The notes: generated by a model from the letters alone, not told the origin. 64,000 nt of DNA from Poecilobothrus nobilitatus (GCA_947095535.1 OX352773.1:73550591-73614590); one strand, 5' to 3'. Shown: positions 9,663 to 23,004, counted from the stretch's first letter. Program-made: numbers and translations.

Positions 9663-12600
9663 ATGGATAAAATTGGACAAAAATTTATGTTTTCATTTTA
9701 TTATTATGGAAAATTTATTGGATTTTTTTCATTCTCTTATAATAAAAATTTCAAAAAATTTAAAGAAAATCGAAAATTTTTCATAAAACTATTAATAATA
9801 TTTAATTTTATTATATTTTTATCGACTCCATATTGTATGAAAATTTTAATTCAAATAGGTCCAAAACATGATGGTTTAGCATACTATTTAGATCATATAT
9901 ATTTTGGTTTATTAGGTTTTTTTCCATTAACAATTTTAATAAAAAAATTATATAAAAATAAAATTATTTTAAATATATTTAATGAATTTTTAAAAATATA
10001 TAAAAATATACGAAAAAATTTATTTTTAATTAATTATAATTTATTAAATAATAATAATGATAATAAATATAAATTAAATAAAAATTTTTTTAATATAAAT
10101 TTTCATATAAAATTTATTATAAAAATTATTGTAACAATTATACAAATATATTTAGATTTTAAATATTTTATAGAATTTATTATTAAATTTAAAAAAATTA
10201 ATAAAACATTTTATCATATTTTATATCCTTTTATACATTTATTATATTGTTGGAATTTATGTACATTTTATTTAAATTTATTTTGTATTTGTAATTGGTT
10301 ATTAATAATATATTATACAAAAATTATATATTTATTAAATATATATTATATTAATATTAATAAAATTAATAATAAATATTTATATAATAAAAGATATTAT
10401 TTACGATTAATATTAAAAATAATTAAAAAATTAATAAAAATATATTATAAAATTCGAAAATTAAATAATATTTTAAAAAATGAATTTCAATTATTATTAA
10501 TTGTATGTTTAATAAAATATATATATAATATAATTAGTTTATTATATGATATTTATTATTTATTTTTATTAAATAATATTACAATTGGTAGTTTACAAGA
10601 ATATGCAATATATATTATTTTAAATATGATTGATATATTATTTTATATAAAAACAATACAATATCGAAAAGAAAAAGAATATAATTTATATACAATATTT
10701 TATAAATATAATATATTAATGGATAAATTTACAATTGAATATTTAAAAGTAAGTATGTAATTAATATTAATTTAATAAAATTAAAGAATATTAAAAGAAA
10801 AATATATACATATTTGGTATATATTTAATTTATATTTTTAATATATATATAATTTATATTAATTTCTATTTATTTTATATTTATATACAATAATGTTTCG
10901 AAAATTTGGAAATTCTTGTGTAGATATTAGACAATAATTAATAAATTAAAGTATAAAATTTTTGTCCGTTCATATAATATGAGAACGAATAATAATGTAA
11001 AAAATACTGTATGAATTAAGAAAAAATTTTATATTTACATTTTGATATTAACTATTAATCATGTGAAGATTTTTTTCACTGATATACCATTTTTACTTTA
11101 ACTGAAGACTTTTTTACTTTAAGTGAATATTTTTCACTTTAACCAAAGACATTTTTACTTTACGTGAAAATTTTTTATTTTAATTGAAGACATTTTTACT
11201 TTAAGTGAAGAAACTTTACTTTAGTAACTTATGTTATAAAAATAATTAATATACATATATTTTATTTTTGTAAGATACATATACATATATGTATATTTAG
11301 ATCTAATATTTATGTATATACATAAAGTATAAGGTATGTATGTATGTATTTTTTTACTTGAACTTTTATTATAAATACCGTTATTTAAAGTAAAAAATTT
11401 AAATTTTTAGTAAAAATGTCTTCAGTTAAAGTAAAGATGGTATATAATATCTAGAATATTTTCTCTGGAAATCAGATATCAGACTAAATTATTTTATTGA
11501 CTTGTTTTGGCTAAAAAGTAAAAATATTTTAAATTTTTGTTAATGTTTTTAAATAAATATTAAGGGTATTGTATCCATTCTTCACGCCCATTTCGTTCAG
11601 TAATTGTAAAAGTATCAAATGTAGAAAAATTTTTTTGTTTTTTAGTTAAAAGTTTTAGTCAAAATTAGTTAAAATTTAACTGTTTTATAAATTTTAGTTG
11701 AATTTAAAAATATACAATCTTCGGTATAAAAATTTGCTACTTTTGTTACTTTTATAATGGTATATAGACACAAATGCTACGGTTTACGAGACTGACTACT
11801 TTTTTAAAAAATAATTCAAAATTATGATAATGAAATGATAAAAGACCTGGCTTCTATTGCACCAACCACAACTACCATCTTATTTTTATGGTCACTTATT
11901 TTTTAGAATAGTTAAGGTGATTAATGTTACAACAAAATCATTATAAATTTTACTCAGTTATTTTTTTTTTTTTGGTTTTTTATGATAACTTATTTACTTA
12001 TGATAAGTAAATATTATTGCTAACTCACCAACAATAAATGTAACTTATTGAGTACAAATAAAATACTTATTAATATGTATAATAAAGAAAATTTTAAAGT
12101 TTTATTCATTGCAGAATTTACTATTTTTAAGAGGATAATTTTTGTTAATAATACATATACAATTAAAGTTAAAAAAAAGTTTGTATGAATATGTTGGTTG
12201 GGATGGTGTCGTAATTTAAAAAAAAAAAAAAAATTCCAGAAAACAAATTTGATAAGGAAATTTTCTATTCTATAGACTACATATTATAATTACAAAATAT
12301 GCATGTAAAAAAGTAATTAGAAGGTTACAACAAAATCAGGGTATTTCCCTTTTCCAAAATATTTATACATATATATGTGTTTGAGAGATTTTGAGTTAAT
12401 TTTGAAACAGAGTCAATCGCTTTTTACTAAATATTTGTATATATGTAAAATTCTGAATTAGAAGGGATTTTTTTGTTCGTTACAAAATCGGAGTTTTAAT
12501 AGTTTGTTAAGCAGAGGTTTAGAAGCGGTAGCCCTCCAATTTAAAGGGGTTTCCATTAATTTTTGAAATTTGGAATTACATACATATGTATTTATTATGG

Positions 12601-14225
12601 TTTTGGAAATAGAATATTTTTTTGAAATTTCGTAGGCAATCCATATAATACATAGCCAATCCATATAATACATATCCAATCCATATCCATGTTATATATG
12701 TACGTAATATATATGTACATAATATGCTTTTTTATTGTTTTATAATGTTTGGTGGCACAATTTAATGTAATGATGATGTTTGATGACCCAATTTTTGTAT
12801 ATAAACATATTATTTTTATTCATTCATATTATTTATACTTGCATACACATATTTATCCAAAATAATATCCAAAACCAAAAATAGTTTGTTAATAGTTTGC
12901 AATGGGTTAACAAATTATCAAAAATTTGATTGAAAAGTGATTAGTAAAAATTTTTGGTGCAAGAAAATACAAAATTTCAATTATTCTATAAACTTTTAAC
13001 TTTCCAACTACATATTAATAAAATATAACTTAATATTATATTTAGTTTTTACTGCAACAAAAATTTGTTAAGTGCATTTTTTTTTTTACTTAATGAAATT
13101 TTTTTAGTTTTTTTTAAATATGTTTTGATGCAAGAGAAACTTTGTGAATAAAACGATAAGTTGTAAAGTAATAGGTGATAAGTGGTTGGTGTAATAGGGT
13201 CTTTATTGTTGAATTTCAAGTAAAAATTCAAGTTTAAATTTTATCTGACTCATGGCGCTGACTCTGTATTAAAATAATAATAATATTAATAAGAATATTA
13301 ATACCAATAATAACAGCCGCTACAGTGACAGTGGGGGTTGCCTTCAATAATTACCTCATGTAGTAATATATATACTACTATACTACTACATGTTGTAACT
13401 GTTGTGACGGCTTTAGTCACTGTTAGCAAAATAATAATAATAGGCGGATTCATTGTTTCCTTACAGTCCCACTCCCAATTCAATGTTTCCGTATCCATTT
13501 TCCTATCCTTTCCTATCCCTACTCCCTAGCCAATATACTGCATCCAATATACTCATCCCACTGTATTGGCTAAAGGGGGAGGTGGGTTTAGTCAGTAAGA
13601 ATCTGACACTACCAAGGGGTAATTCTTGGTGTCTTTAGAAGATTCCCACCTCCTTTAGGAAAAAATAAAAAACAAAAAAGTTCGCTTTAAAATAATTTAT
13701 TCTCACCTAATTTAAAATTTAGAATGGCTAAAAAAATGGTTACATGTAACAAATTTTTACATTTAAATTGCACAAGAGTACAAGACGTTACATACAATAG
13801 GCTAAAGCCTGCGTACGATTTTGTACGATCAGTATAAAATTGATTTGTATGAAAATTTTTTACTCTAAAATCTAGATGTAAGAATATACTAAATACACAT
13901 CTCCTTTTATATAAATAAATAAGAATATACTAGCTATAGCACATCTCCTTTTATATCTAATCCTGAATACCCTTAATATTTAATTATATATTATATGTAT
14001 TACAAATTTATTTTTTTTAATGTATAATTAATTTTATAATGTTTTATCCTTTTTTAGATAGAGCAATTGTTAACAACAATATTTTTAATTAAAGAAAAAG
14101 AAATGAAAATCTTCGGTTTATTTACATTTTCAAATAGGGATTTCATAAATACAATGTCTAATGCAATTTTATATGTATTTGTACTTGTACAATTTCGAAT
14201 TTCAATTGAAAATGATGTCAATTAA
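9663..14225 (+). CDS. Gustatory receptor (7tm_7), intact, 417 aa in two exons
   Basis: Exon 1 is 9663..10748 (362 codons), the intron 10749..14057 (donor AAA|GTAAGT, acceptor CCTTTTTTAG), and exon 2 14058..14225 (55 residues plus TAA). The join is phase 0, as in the neighbour at 4678. The start aaaATGg gives MDKIGQKF, followed by YYYGKFIGFFSFSYNK, comparable to the conserved N-terminal block of Gr22-like fly receptors. The body has several hydrophobic segments rich in Ile, Leu, Phe and Tyr, separated by Lys/Asn-rich loops, consistent with seven helices. Exon 2 contains GLFTFSNRDF and LYVFVLVQF, the family's helix-7 motif. No stop or frameshift interrupts it. Inferred role: taste or contact-chemical receptor, ligand unknown. 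The high Lys/Asn/Ile content mirrors the base composition. The exact subfamily is not assigned. Confidence 0.9.
11082..11445. mobile_element. Foldback-like element, ACTTTAAGTGAAGAC type, copy 1
   Basis: It lies in the intron of the second receptor. The left arm begins ATATACCATTTTTACTTTAA and carries repeats of TTTTTACTTTAAGTGAAGAC. The right arm is the reverse complement (ending AAAGTAAAGATGGTATAT). The middle is TA-rich. A second copy is at 27707..28156. Confidence 0.75.
12315..12600 (+). repeat. Minisatellite core repeats (family D) in the receptor intron
   Basis: The units read like the foldback interiors: CAAAATCAGGGTATTTCCC, TTCCAAAATATTTATACATA, ATTCTGAATTAGAAGGGATT, then TAATAGTTTGTTAAGCAGAG and GAAGCGGTAGCCC. 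The last block matches 26250..26300 inside the element at 25881. I found no terminal inverted repeats here. Confidence 0.65.
13298..13665 (+). repeat. Dispersed repeat family F, fullest copy
   Basis: The distinctive blocks are TTAGTCACTGTTAGCAAAAT, CCTTACAGTCCCACTCCC, a C/T-rich segment, GTATTGGCTAAAGGGGGAGG, GAATCTGACACTACCAAGG and GATTCCCACCTCC. Related copies occur near 36.5, 42.9-43.9 (minus), 47.6 and 53.0 kb. Its ORFs show no known domain. The class (SINE or LINE tail) is undetermined. Confidence 0.65.
14058..14225 (+). CDS. C-terminal exon of the second gustatory receptor
   Basis: Phase-0 exon after the acceptor AG at 14056..14057. It reads IEQLLTTIFLIKEKEMKIFG, then the helix-7 region ending LYVFVLVQF, then a short polar tail and TAA. 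It sits 3.3 kb from its first exon and is identifiable only by the motif. Confidence 0.88.
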   Translation: MEQLLTTIFLIKEKEMKIFGLFTFSNRDFINTMSNAILYVFVLVQFRISIENDVN

Positions 14226-14630
14226 AAAAATTAAAATATATACAAGATATTACGAGTATAAAAAAAGAAAAGATAATCATTAAATTGATTTTCATTGTTA
14301 TATGTACACGTTAAAAAAAGGATTCAAATTATTTTTTTTGTAAGAAGTAACAACTGGTAATTTAAAATATGTCATGCAATTTGCAATTTTTTTTTTATTT
14401 ATATAGGAATTAGTAAAATAATATTGTAAAATAAAAAAACAAAAAATGTTAGCACTTGAAAATTTAATAAATTATTGTATATGCATAATATATGCATAAA
14501 AATTACTTTAATTTTATTTTTTACTCTCAAATTAGGAAAATCAATAAAGAAAAACTAAAAATATATACTACAAATATACAATAAAAACATTTTGAAATTT
14601 TGGCTTTTGCATTGAAATTTGTATTTTTTT
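14226..14630. other. AT-rich DNA after the second receptor
   Basis: No exon or named repeat seen. An AATAAA-like hexamer lies near 14579, but no polyadenylation site can be assigned. Confidence 0.4.
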
Positions 14631-14631
14631 T

Positions 14632-15330
14632 AGAAGAGAAGGTAGTATGTATGAAGATAGTATGTAAACAAGGTAGAATGTAAACCAACGGTTTTTAAAA
14701 GCGCATATTTCCAAAAGACAATACAAACTTTTCATATAATTTCATATAATACAGAAATAATGTGACAATAGAACTTTTCTAGAATTTTGAGGGGCTGTAA
14801 GTCCAGAACCCTATATATCTAAGAAAAACCGTTAGCACACGTAAAAATATATTACCGCAACTTTAATTTTTATGTCATGCCGAAGAAAAATGTATACAGG
14901 TGCTTAAAAATAGGAAATTTTCAATTTTTGAGCCCTAATAGCTCTTAAACAGGGGCTGGTACAAAAAAAATTTCTAAGAAAACTTATACTAATTCTAAAA
15001 GTTTTTTCTTATTTGAAAATTCAGGTTCCTATCTCAAAGCATGTCGGAGTTATGAAGGTAGAAAAATCATGCAAAATTTAGTTTTCATATAACGGTAAAT
15101 TTAATTACTAAATTTACAAAAAAAAATTCCTGTCGAATGGCATTTTCAAATTTAAAAAATGTTAAGCGAAACATGAAATATACGCGTTTAAAAATAGGGC
15201 TTTTTCATAGTTTGAGGGACTGTTCTCTGATGGATGGGGCTGCATGATAAAGTTGTTTCACAAAATAAATTTTTTTTAAAATTTGTTTTCTTTATAGGCA
15301 CATTTTTTCAAAATTTTTTTGGAAATGTTC
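14632..15330 (+). repeat. Dispersed repeat family C, copy 1
   Basis: Shared blocks in order: GTAAACCAACGGTTTTTAAA, TAGGAAATTTTCAATTTTTG, AGCTCTTAAACAGGGGCTGG, ATCATGCAAAATTTAGTTTT, AACGGTAAATTTAATTACTA, CTGTCGAATGGC and AAAAATAGGGCTTTTTCA. Copies with the same order are at 23005..23725 and 39230..39940, and partial copies at 19900..20330 and 61700..62035. There is no coding frame. Confidence 0.7.
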
Positions 15331-15359
15331 CAAAAAGAAGGTAGTAAGTAAAATCAAAG

Positions 15360-16000
15360 GTTCAAATAAACCAATTTAATCTATTAAATTTTTTTTTGTG
15401 TAAAAAATGATTGTGAAAAATAAAGAAACGTTTTCTTTAGCTTAAGGAAACTCTCAAAAAGAAAAAGAGAATTTTCGATAATAATTTTTAAACATGACAG
15501 GTACATATATAAACCAGTTTTCTGAGATAAATTATTTTTATTTTTAAACATCTTTATCCTATCAGAATTTAAACGTTCTAACTAAACACTTTTCGAAGAT
15601 AACGAAGATCAAAAATTTTAAAAAATTTCTTCCACAAAATAAATTAAATTATTGATGAAATTCTTTTTCATAATTTTTAAGCCCCCATTTTTTTACTATA
15701 GTTCTACTTGTGGAACGTAAACTTTTTGATACTTTTTCACACAAAAACAAAATTATATGGGAGAAATTTTTTTTAGCAAAATTACAGATATTTAAAAACA
15801 AACATTCGAAATATTAATATTCTTTTAAAAAGATATTAGATATTATATTAGTAAACACAAAAGCTCATAGTTTTAGCTGTATATCGATACCTAAACGAAT
15901 CTTCTAAGTTCAACAGTGGCGAAGATATTGTTATATTTTTAAAAACTTAATGAAAGTATAGTTTGAAGGTTTCTATCTCGGAAACAGCTAAGAATAGATC
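15360..16000. other. AT-rich intergenic DNA
   Basis: No gene, named repeat or RNA seen, apart from sentence-like remnants (GGTTTCTATCTCGGAAACAG) of the kind found in family C. Confidence 0.4.
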
Positions 16001-16004
16001 ATCC

Positions 16005-16446
16005 TTTTCACCCCTCCGGAATAATTTTTAGCTTGTTTCGATTTCCCCTTTCACTTCCTTCCTTTGTGACGTTCGACTTCCAAACATGCTGTATATTAAA
16101 TACAATTAAAACCTGAAGACAGTATTCTTGTGATATTTCCAAATTTATAGTCCGGCATGTTGTGACTTCCTGCTGGTACCTTACATTAAAATTTGCGATT
16201 ATGTAAGTATGTATATTTATTTTAAAAAATTTTATATAATTTAATAAATTTACTTTTTTTTTTTGTAATGATAAATTTGTATAATATATCAGTTGATAAG
16301 CTTTACACATTTATTAAAACTTTTACAAAAATTTTTGATAATTTTTACTCTTTTAACAATTCAGGTAGGATCCAGAAAATGATAATAAAGAGAACCATCT
16401 CTGGTTTTTCTGAAGATAACGGGACCCCTCGAAAGACAAAATCAAT
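16005..16446 (+). other. Exon-like island with a canonical intron, unidentified
   Basis: Two less AT-rich segments, 16005..16202 and 16365..16446, flank a canonical intron (16203..16364) with donor GATTAT|GTAAGT and acceptor TTTTAACAATTCAG. The second segment ends at another good donor, AAT|GTATGT. In one frame the second segment reads MIIKRTISGFSEDNGTPRKT from an ATG at 16379. The first has no long + strand frame that joins it, so it would be 5' UTR. The minus strand of the first segment is open for over 60 codons, but no splice signals fit that strand. I do not recognise the protein. It may be the start of a long-intron gene, a noncoding RNA or an old repeat. Confidence 0.3.
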
Positions 16447-16499
16447 GTATGTCAACGGTACTTATTAATGTCAGCTCTTCAAAAATATACTAACCCCGC

Positions 16500-17608
16500 A
16501 TTTCGTATATATATATATATATATATTTAATGAACTTAAAGATATAACGGTTTATATAAAAAAAAAACTGAAATGGACAAGCATATTCTTAAATATCCTT
16601 TTCATTGTTAAATGATGAGATGCAGGGATAGTTATATATGTTTTTGAAAAGATGACGTTACATGATACTTTTAACATATACTAACTTTACCCTACGCGTG
16701 GTAATTTTACCCTACTACGGGGTTATCTTTAGAATTATCAACCATCTTACCCACCAAAAGTGATAATAAGGGTTAAAATGAACTATAATTTAAATTTCAA
16801 ATTTTCTAACATCGATATATCATTCAAAAAATCTAAATATCGTTTTTTATTCTATTGAATCTTATTATTAAAACAATTTAATTACCAAATAAACCCATAA
16901 ATAAAAATAAAAAAAATAAACATAAAAATTAATTTAAAAATACATATGTATATATACACAATTTTTCGCTTTATTTTTCATCTCTTTAAATAATTTCCAG
17001 TATTATGAACTTTCACACATTGAACATTAAATAAAAACTACACATATCTATATATATAAAAAAAATAAATTTTACATAAATAGTCATATATTCATTTTTC
17101 ATAAATTTAAGCATAAAATTTTAAATTGGAACATAAAGAGTTTTAAAAAATAAAAAACCAATTTAACCCTAAAAAATAGACAAATAAATAAAAGAAATTA
17201 TCAACAATATAATATAAAACAAATATACAATACATAATATAAAATAACATACATCAAATCATAAAATAAAGAATAAAAAAATATATAAATGCACTAAATT
17301 TCGATTAGAACTAATTTGCAAAAATAAAATATTGAAGGCAAAAAACCAAAAATAAAAAAAAAAATAAAAATATAATAAAAATTTTAAAATAAACGCGCAA
17401 AATCATTTAATATAATCAATGGTGTAGAATTTTTTTTTTTTTTTTTTATATATAACTATACTTTATTATTATAATATTATAACAGACAGGTCCATTACAG
17501 CATCAGTTCAACAATCAAATAAATATACAATATAATATAGAGAAATTTGCCGACAGTTGCATATATAGAATTGATCAACAACTAAAGCTAATCATAATAA
17601 ATAGTAAG

Positions 17609-17646
<38 letters not shown>

Positions 17647-18480
17647 CAAATAAATACAATTGCGTTTACATAAATAAAGCATATATGTATATGTATAACA
17701 TTAACAAACAAAATAAACATTTAAGACATTATCATGAATTTTGTTTACCCTTCTTTAAACATTGGACAAAATTGATGGAAAATTTGTTGTAAGTTTAAAT
17801 CAAAAGTTTAACGGTCATAAAAAACGATCAGAGAAAATTTCCATACCTTCTAATTTAGTAAATCAAAAATATTAATTTTATAAATTTGGGAAAATTAATA
17901 AATTTATTTTTATAATCACATTGCATTATTAAATTTTTTAGATTATATATAGCTTCTTCTTCTCCTTTCAATAGCCTTATCCAGTACGTAGTGCCATTAT
18001 AGTTACAGTAATTATAGTCTGTAGTTATACTGAGATTTCCTGAAAAAGACCTAATCTCTTATTTAATCTTAACTTACTTTTTTTCTTACATACACGTTCA
18101 TTCATTGATTCACTCATTCAGTTAAATAAAACTCAGTTGGTCTTACATAAATCTTTAAATATCTTGAGATATTTTGTCAAAGAGTCCTTTAGTATATTTT
18201 CAATAATTATACTATATTATACTTATAATTAATCAATTTTATATTCTTTATCATTTAATACAGTTTTTTTTTTAATTTTTTCGTTTTGAAAAGGTTTATA
18301 TAATTCGTTTTTAATATTACATTTCTAAATACTCCATTTACCATGCCAAAATTTAAACTATAAAAATTTGGCAAGCAAATTTATTTCCAAATTTTTTTTA
18401 TATCATTATTTTAAGGTATATTTTTGCTATTAAGTTAATTTTAGAACCAAGTTTATCAGACTATATCAGAGTTTTTTAGT
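16500..18480. other. AT-rich DNA with (TA)n tracts
   Basis: It holds (TA)n at about 16508..16527 and 17612..17641, poly(T) near 17430, and otherwise A/T-rich unique sequence. No gene seen. Confidence 0.5.
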
Positions 18481-18524
18481 TTTATGGTTCGTCTTCTACA
18501 GATTGCAGGCTGTTTTTTTTTTTT

Positions 18525-18790
18525 TACCGACCGCATACATTAATGTATAAGGTAGGTATTGTTTTCATACTAAAAATTTGTACTCGAGATTTTCGCAAAA
18601 ATGCACTACTCCGGTGTGGAGAAGGCTGTAAAAAAATTTTCAGCATGATGTCCGTCTGTGCGTGTGTGGGTATGTCTGTGGGCACGTGTACAGCTTAAAC
18701 GACTGAGCAGAATTTTTTGAAATTTCATATTTAAGGTTATAACGTAAATATCTCGGATTGATAAGCTTTTGGAGCAAATCGGACAACCGC
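18525..18790 (+). repeat. Dispersed repeat with GTCCGTCTGTG-type motif
   Basis: It contains GATGTCCGTCTGTGCGTGTG, AACGACTGAGCAGAATTTTT and GAAATTTCATATTTAAGG. This wording recurs in interspersed repeats of many insect genomes. Weaker versions are near 54.75 kb and at 62.37..62.47 kb. Noncoding. Confidence 0.5.
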
Positions 18791-18949
18791 AAATGGTAGT
18801 TTACTAGTGTACTTTTTAAGTTTTTTACGAATATTTCGTAACAGAAAAATTTTATGAGAAAAATTATTAAGAAAAAGTTGTTACACAAGTAAAGAGCAAC
18901 AACTTTGCCATAGAACATTTTTTGATCCGACTAACTTTAACTTTTATTT

Positions 18950-19600
18950 AATTTTTTTTTCTAAGTCCAAATTTCATACATAATACTCCATATGAATTTA
19001 TATGAACAATTTTTTTTTGTTTTTTTTTTATATTCCTAAAAATTTATATATATAATATGTACTTGTATCTATGCATATTATTCTTTTGTTGATGACATAA
19101 AATTAAAACGGTAAAATATTTGTTAGCAGATTCAATATTAATCTTATGTTTGTTTTGTTGTTTACAGTTTTTATTATTTTTTACTTTTAATATTTTTGAA
19201 TGAAAAAAAAATCATGTACCTACATTACATAATAATGGAAATGGATGTATGAATGAATGCACATACATACATATGTAAATACATATATTTTTACGATTAC
19301 ATTGCTTATTATTGTTATTGAATAAAACAAAATGTTGTTAAATTATTAGAAGTTATTTTGCTTTGATATAAAATTATTATTATAAAAAAAATCTATAAAT
19401 TTTGGTATTGTACTTTTCGGGTAGGGGCGGTCGGTCCTGTGGTGGAGACAGGTGGTTTTTTTTTATTTATTTTATCAACAAATAATAAAAACGATCACAA
19501 GGTGTATGCAATATATTTCAATAAAAAAAACTTTCGTAATGACAAATACAAAATATCTTAGATTTATGCATTAAAAATTAATACTAAAATTTCCCACATT
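18950..19600. other. AT-rich intergenic DNA
   Basis: Homopolymer-rich sequence with no gene or clear repeat. Confidence 0.4.
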
Positions 19601-19614
19601 GGGAAACTTATTTT

Positions 19615-19870
19615 AAATATTTACCAATGACGTAATGGTTGTGCCACCGGCCTGGATTGAAGGTTTTGGGTTCAAACCTTGGTCATGTCATATCCAAGAG
19701 AAGTATTTTATATGGTAATAAATAGTTTATATCGTATAAAATAAATAAATGAATAATTCTTGTTTAAAATAATAGATGGCGAAAGCTTTATCTATTTCTT
19801 AATGGATACTCAATACATCTTTTAGGAGTGAGAAAGAATGCCTAATACTTATTAATCAGAAGCAGATATA
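19615..19870 (+). repeat. tRNA-derived SINE (family H), copy 1
   Basis: The head has an A-box-like TGACGTAATGGTTGTGCC and B box GGGTTCAAACC. The body has AATAATTCTTGTTTAAAATA and GATGGCGAAAGC, and the tail AGGAGTGAGAAAGAATGCC. The second copy at 40262..40470 matches head and body, and 57915..57985 matches the tail. Confidence 0.6.
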
Positions 19871-19899
19871 AAAAAAACTTTGAAGTAGCTTATGCTAAT

Positions 19900-20330
19900 C
19901 ATGAAAAACTTTTCTTGTATCAATTAAAGATTTTATCTAAAAGCGTGCCGGAGTTATGAAAGAAAGAAAATCTTGCAAAAATTTATCTTTCCATAACGGT
20001 AAATTCAAATACTAAAATACTCATGAATTGCTTTTTTTAACTTAATTTTTTCAACTCACAGACCTCTTTCTTAATTATTATATAGAGGTTTATGAATTGA
20101 AAAGATTTAAATAAGGTTCAGTTATATACCTACTGAAGTCCTATAGAACTGAATAAGGACAGAACAACTTCTAAGAATATTCTTTTGGTGTTTACAATAC
20201 TAAATTGCAAAAAATGATATTATATATATTTTGATACTGATTTATAAACCAAAAAAATATCCTGTCGTGTGGCGTGTTGAAGTTTTGTAAACAGACAGAT
20301 GGGCGATCGAACGGACGAACAAAGAGATAA
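19900..20330 (+). repeat. Family C repeat, partial and diverged
   Basis: It retains GTGCCGGAGTTATGAAAGAA, the AATCTTGCAAAAATTTATCT block, AACGGTAAATTCAAATACTA and a terminal GAACGGACGAACAAAGAGA comparable to the CGGACAGAGTGAAACT end of other copies. Confidence 0.45.
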
Positions 20331-20339
20331 TAAGTAAAT

Positions 20340-23000
20340 TTACAATTTTTTTTTCAAAAATTTAAGGAAAGACCATCTCTTTTTGAATAGGTTCTACTAC
20401 GTTTCTAAAGTACAATACGAACTGAATGTCTAGTAATTAGGGACGCGGTAACTCAGTTTTCATCAGCAACAAACAAAAAAATAATAATATATAGGATTCG
20501 ACAACTACAAATAAAAATCTCTTTTTCGATTTTGAGGAAACTTTAATACCCTTACAGTTGAGACTAAAACAAAAAAAAAAATTCTTTGACATCAATTTAA
20601 CAATAATATGTTTTAATAGGATACATACATCGATTATTTAAAGATATTTCTAGAAGCAAATTTACAAACGTATAGGGAAAGAGTATAAACAAGCCATATA
20701 CTTAAGGTCACTTCACACTGTATGTATTGTGATATCACTTGAAATGTGTATTGTACAAATTCCACAATACGAAGGGATACATATAGTATGAACGTAAAAA
20801 CAAATGTCACATGACATCCTTATGTTATATAACATATCTAGTCATATGACAAATTTCATTTCACCATTAACTCTGCAGAGAATAAAGTGTACTTTGATAA
20901 TAGAATAATAATAAAATACAAATGACAATACAAAACAATGAACGCGCGATATTCAATCTATAATTATAACTAATCACCTGTTCAAAAAGTCATGTGACAA
21001 ATACACATAATCTAAAATAGCCTTTATTTAACAATAATCTTTTCAAATATGCGAAAAAAAAAAAAGTTAAAAATAAATTAATTAATAAAAATATATTTAA
21101 CGGATTTTTATGTTTATTTTCATAAATATCTATATTAAAATTTAATAATAATTTTATGCGTAAAAAAAAAAAATTATACATAAAAAAATGATAAAAATAA
21201 CAATTCTTTATAGTATAAATTTACCGGTATAATTACAATTTATTCTAATTTAATTTATGATTTATTTAAATATTATAATTATTATTTACATTTTTGGTCA
21301 AATTTCAAATTCATAATTCAAAAAAATAAAACGAATCTGAATACTAATTAAGTTGAACGCGCATATTTTGATTTTTTAATTGATATAAAAATAGTATCTA
21401 TATTCTTTGTTAGTGTTATTTTAAAGGTGACTTGTAAAATAACACTTTCAAAACATACCTGATTTTATACAAATCTAATTGTCTTCAGAATTTTTTCAAT
21501 ATCATTTTTGTTTTCGCATATTTAAAGTCTATAGATACATTTTGCTTTATATATATACAAGTATCTTAGATTTTGTTTTTGGTTTTACATTTTTTTTTTT
21601 TTTTTTTGAAATATGTATACACAAATTTTTTTTTTTTTTGTTTTGCTTAATTGCAATTTAAAATTTAAAACACGATTTCTCCTATAGAAATTCTTAAACG
21701 AATTTTAAGCAGGAAAAAAATTTGTTTTTGCCAGATATTCAATAATATTATGGTTATGTTTAAACCCAATCTATCTAATATGCTTTTAAATTTCATGTGG
21801 GTGAAATATATTATTTTTATTAGTTTCGTATTTTTTTGTTTTTGTATATGTACCTACATATAAATGTATATATTTTGTTTTGTAGATTCTATTGATGACG
21901 CTGGATAAATTTAACTCTTTTTCTTTTAAGGAAATAATAAACAACGGTATGATTATAAAACAAACACACACAAGGGGGATCAAATTCATTTATATATGGG
22001 GTCAACTTGTTATATCACAATTTTTTTTTTTTTTTGTTTTTTTTTATCATCAAATGAATAATAAAAAAACAAAAACAAAATTTAGCCCATTTTTAATTCT
22101 AATATATATATTGTCTATACTTTTTAAAAAAAAAATTGACTTTTATTTAATTAATAATAAACTAAGAAAAATGACAAATTGACCCGAAACTTTTGACCTT
22201 AAAAAATTATTTTCAATATGTATATATCTAATAATAAAACTAAAATTGATCAATTTCGTTAAAATTTCATTAGCGAATATAGAAAATTTTCTTAGAATCT
22301 CGTATATATACATAATATATAAATTATATAATTGAAATAAATGAAACTGATGAATATATAAAAATATTTTAACTAAATACAAATACATATACCCATCTTA
22401 AATATAGACCATCTTTAATATACAACAGAAATATTAAAGGAGGGATACACAAAATTTTTTTTTATTAAAGTATCTAATAAATATTTAACACATTTTTGTT
22501 GAAAATTCACATCTTCTTTAACTTGAAATTTTTATCAATTATCACCCAGACTAAATTTAAAAAGCAAAAAAAAAGAGAAAACAAAAAAAAAAACCCTTAA
22601 TTTTTAATGTTTAAAAAAAAAAAAAAAAAAAAAAAACGCCCTTTAATTATTTTATTTCACATTTTGAATTTAATATATATGTGTCGAGTATATAATACAT
22701 GTGAAAAAGTAACCGACATGACCTTTTGTAACATTTTTAGATTTTTAATATATTTAATTTTGATTATCTTGTCTTATAATTTTTATTATCATTTTCTCCT
22801 AATTTTTTTTGGATAAAATATTTTAATCTTTGAATTAAATTTTGTCCACTTTATATATAGAAATGAAATAGTGTATATGAAAAATCATTGTTTTGAGATG
22901 ATGACATTTTAAAGATTATTAATAATGAACTAAGATTAAAATTTAAATTTTTAAGTTCTTTTAATCTCAGATGTGAGCCAAATAATGAATTAAGTATCCA
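20340..23000. other. AT-rich intergenic DNA
   Basis: Many A/T homopolymers and short TA tracts. GTCACATGAC/GTCATATGAC occur as a near-repeat pair around 20807 and 20851. Short ORFs are homopolymer driven. No gene seen. Confidence 0.45.
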
Positions 23001-23004
23001 TACA

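Noticed and set aside
13338..13638. Short ORFs with Ser/Pro/Leu-rich products
   Set aside because: They lie inside family F repeat copy 1 and are not kept in the other copies.
16008..16310. 100-codon minus-strand ORF
   Set aside because: It covers the exon-like island, but splice signals at 16203 and 16364 fit only the + strand, and the C-terminal part looks unlike a known family. Kept only as part of the island finding.
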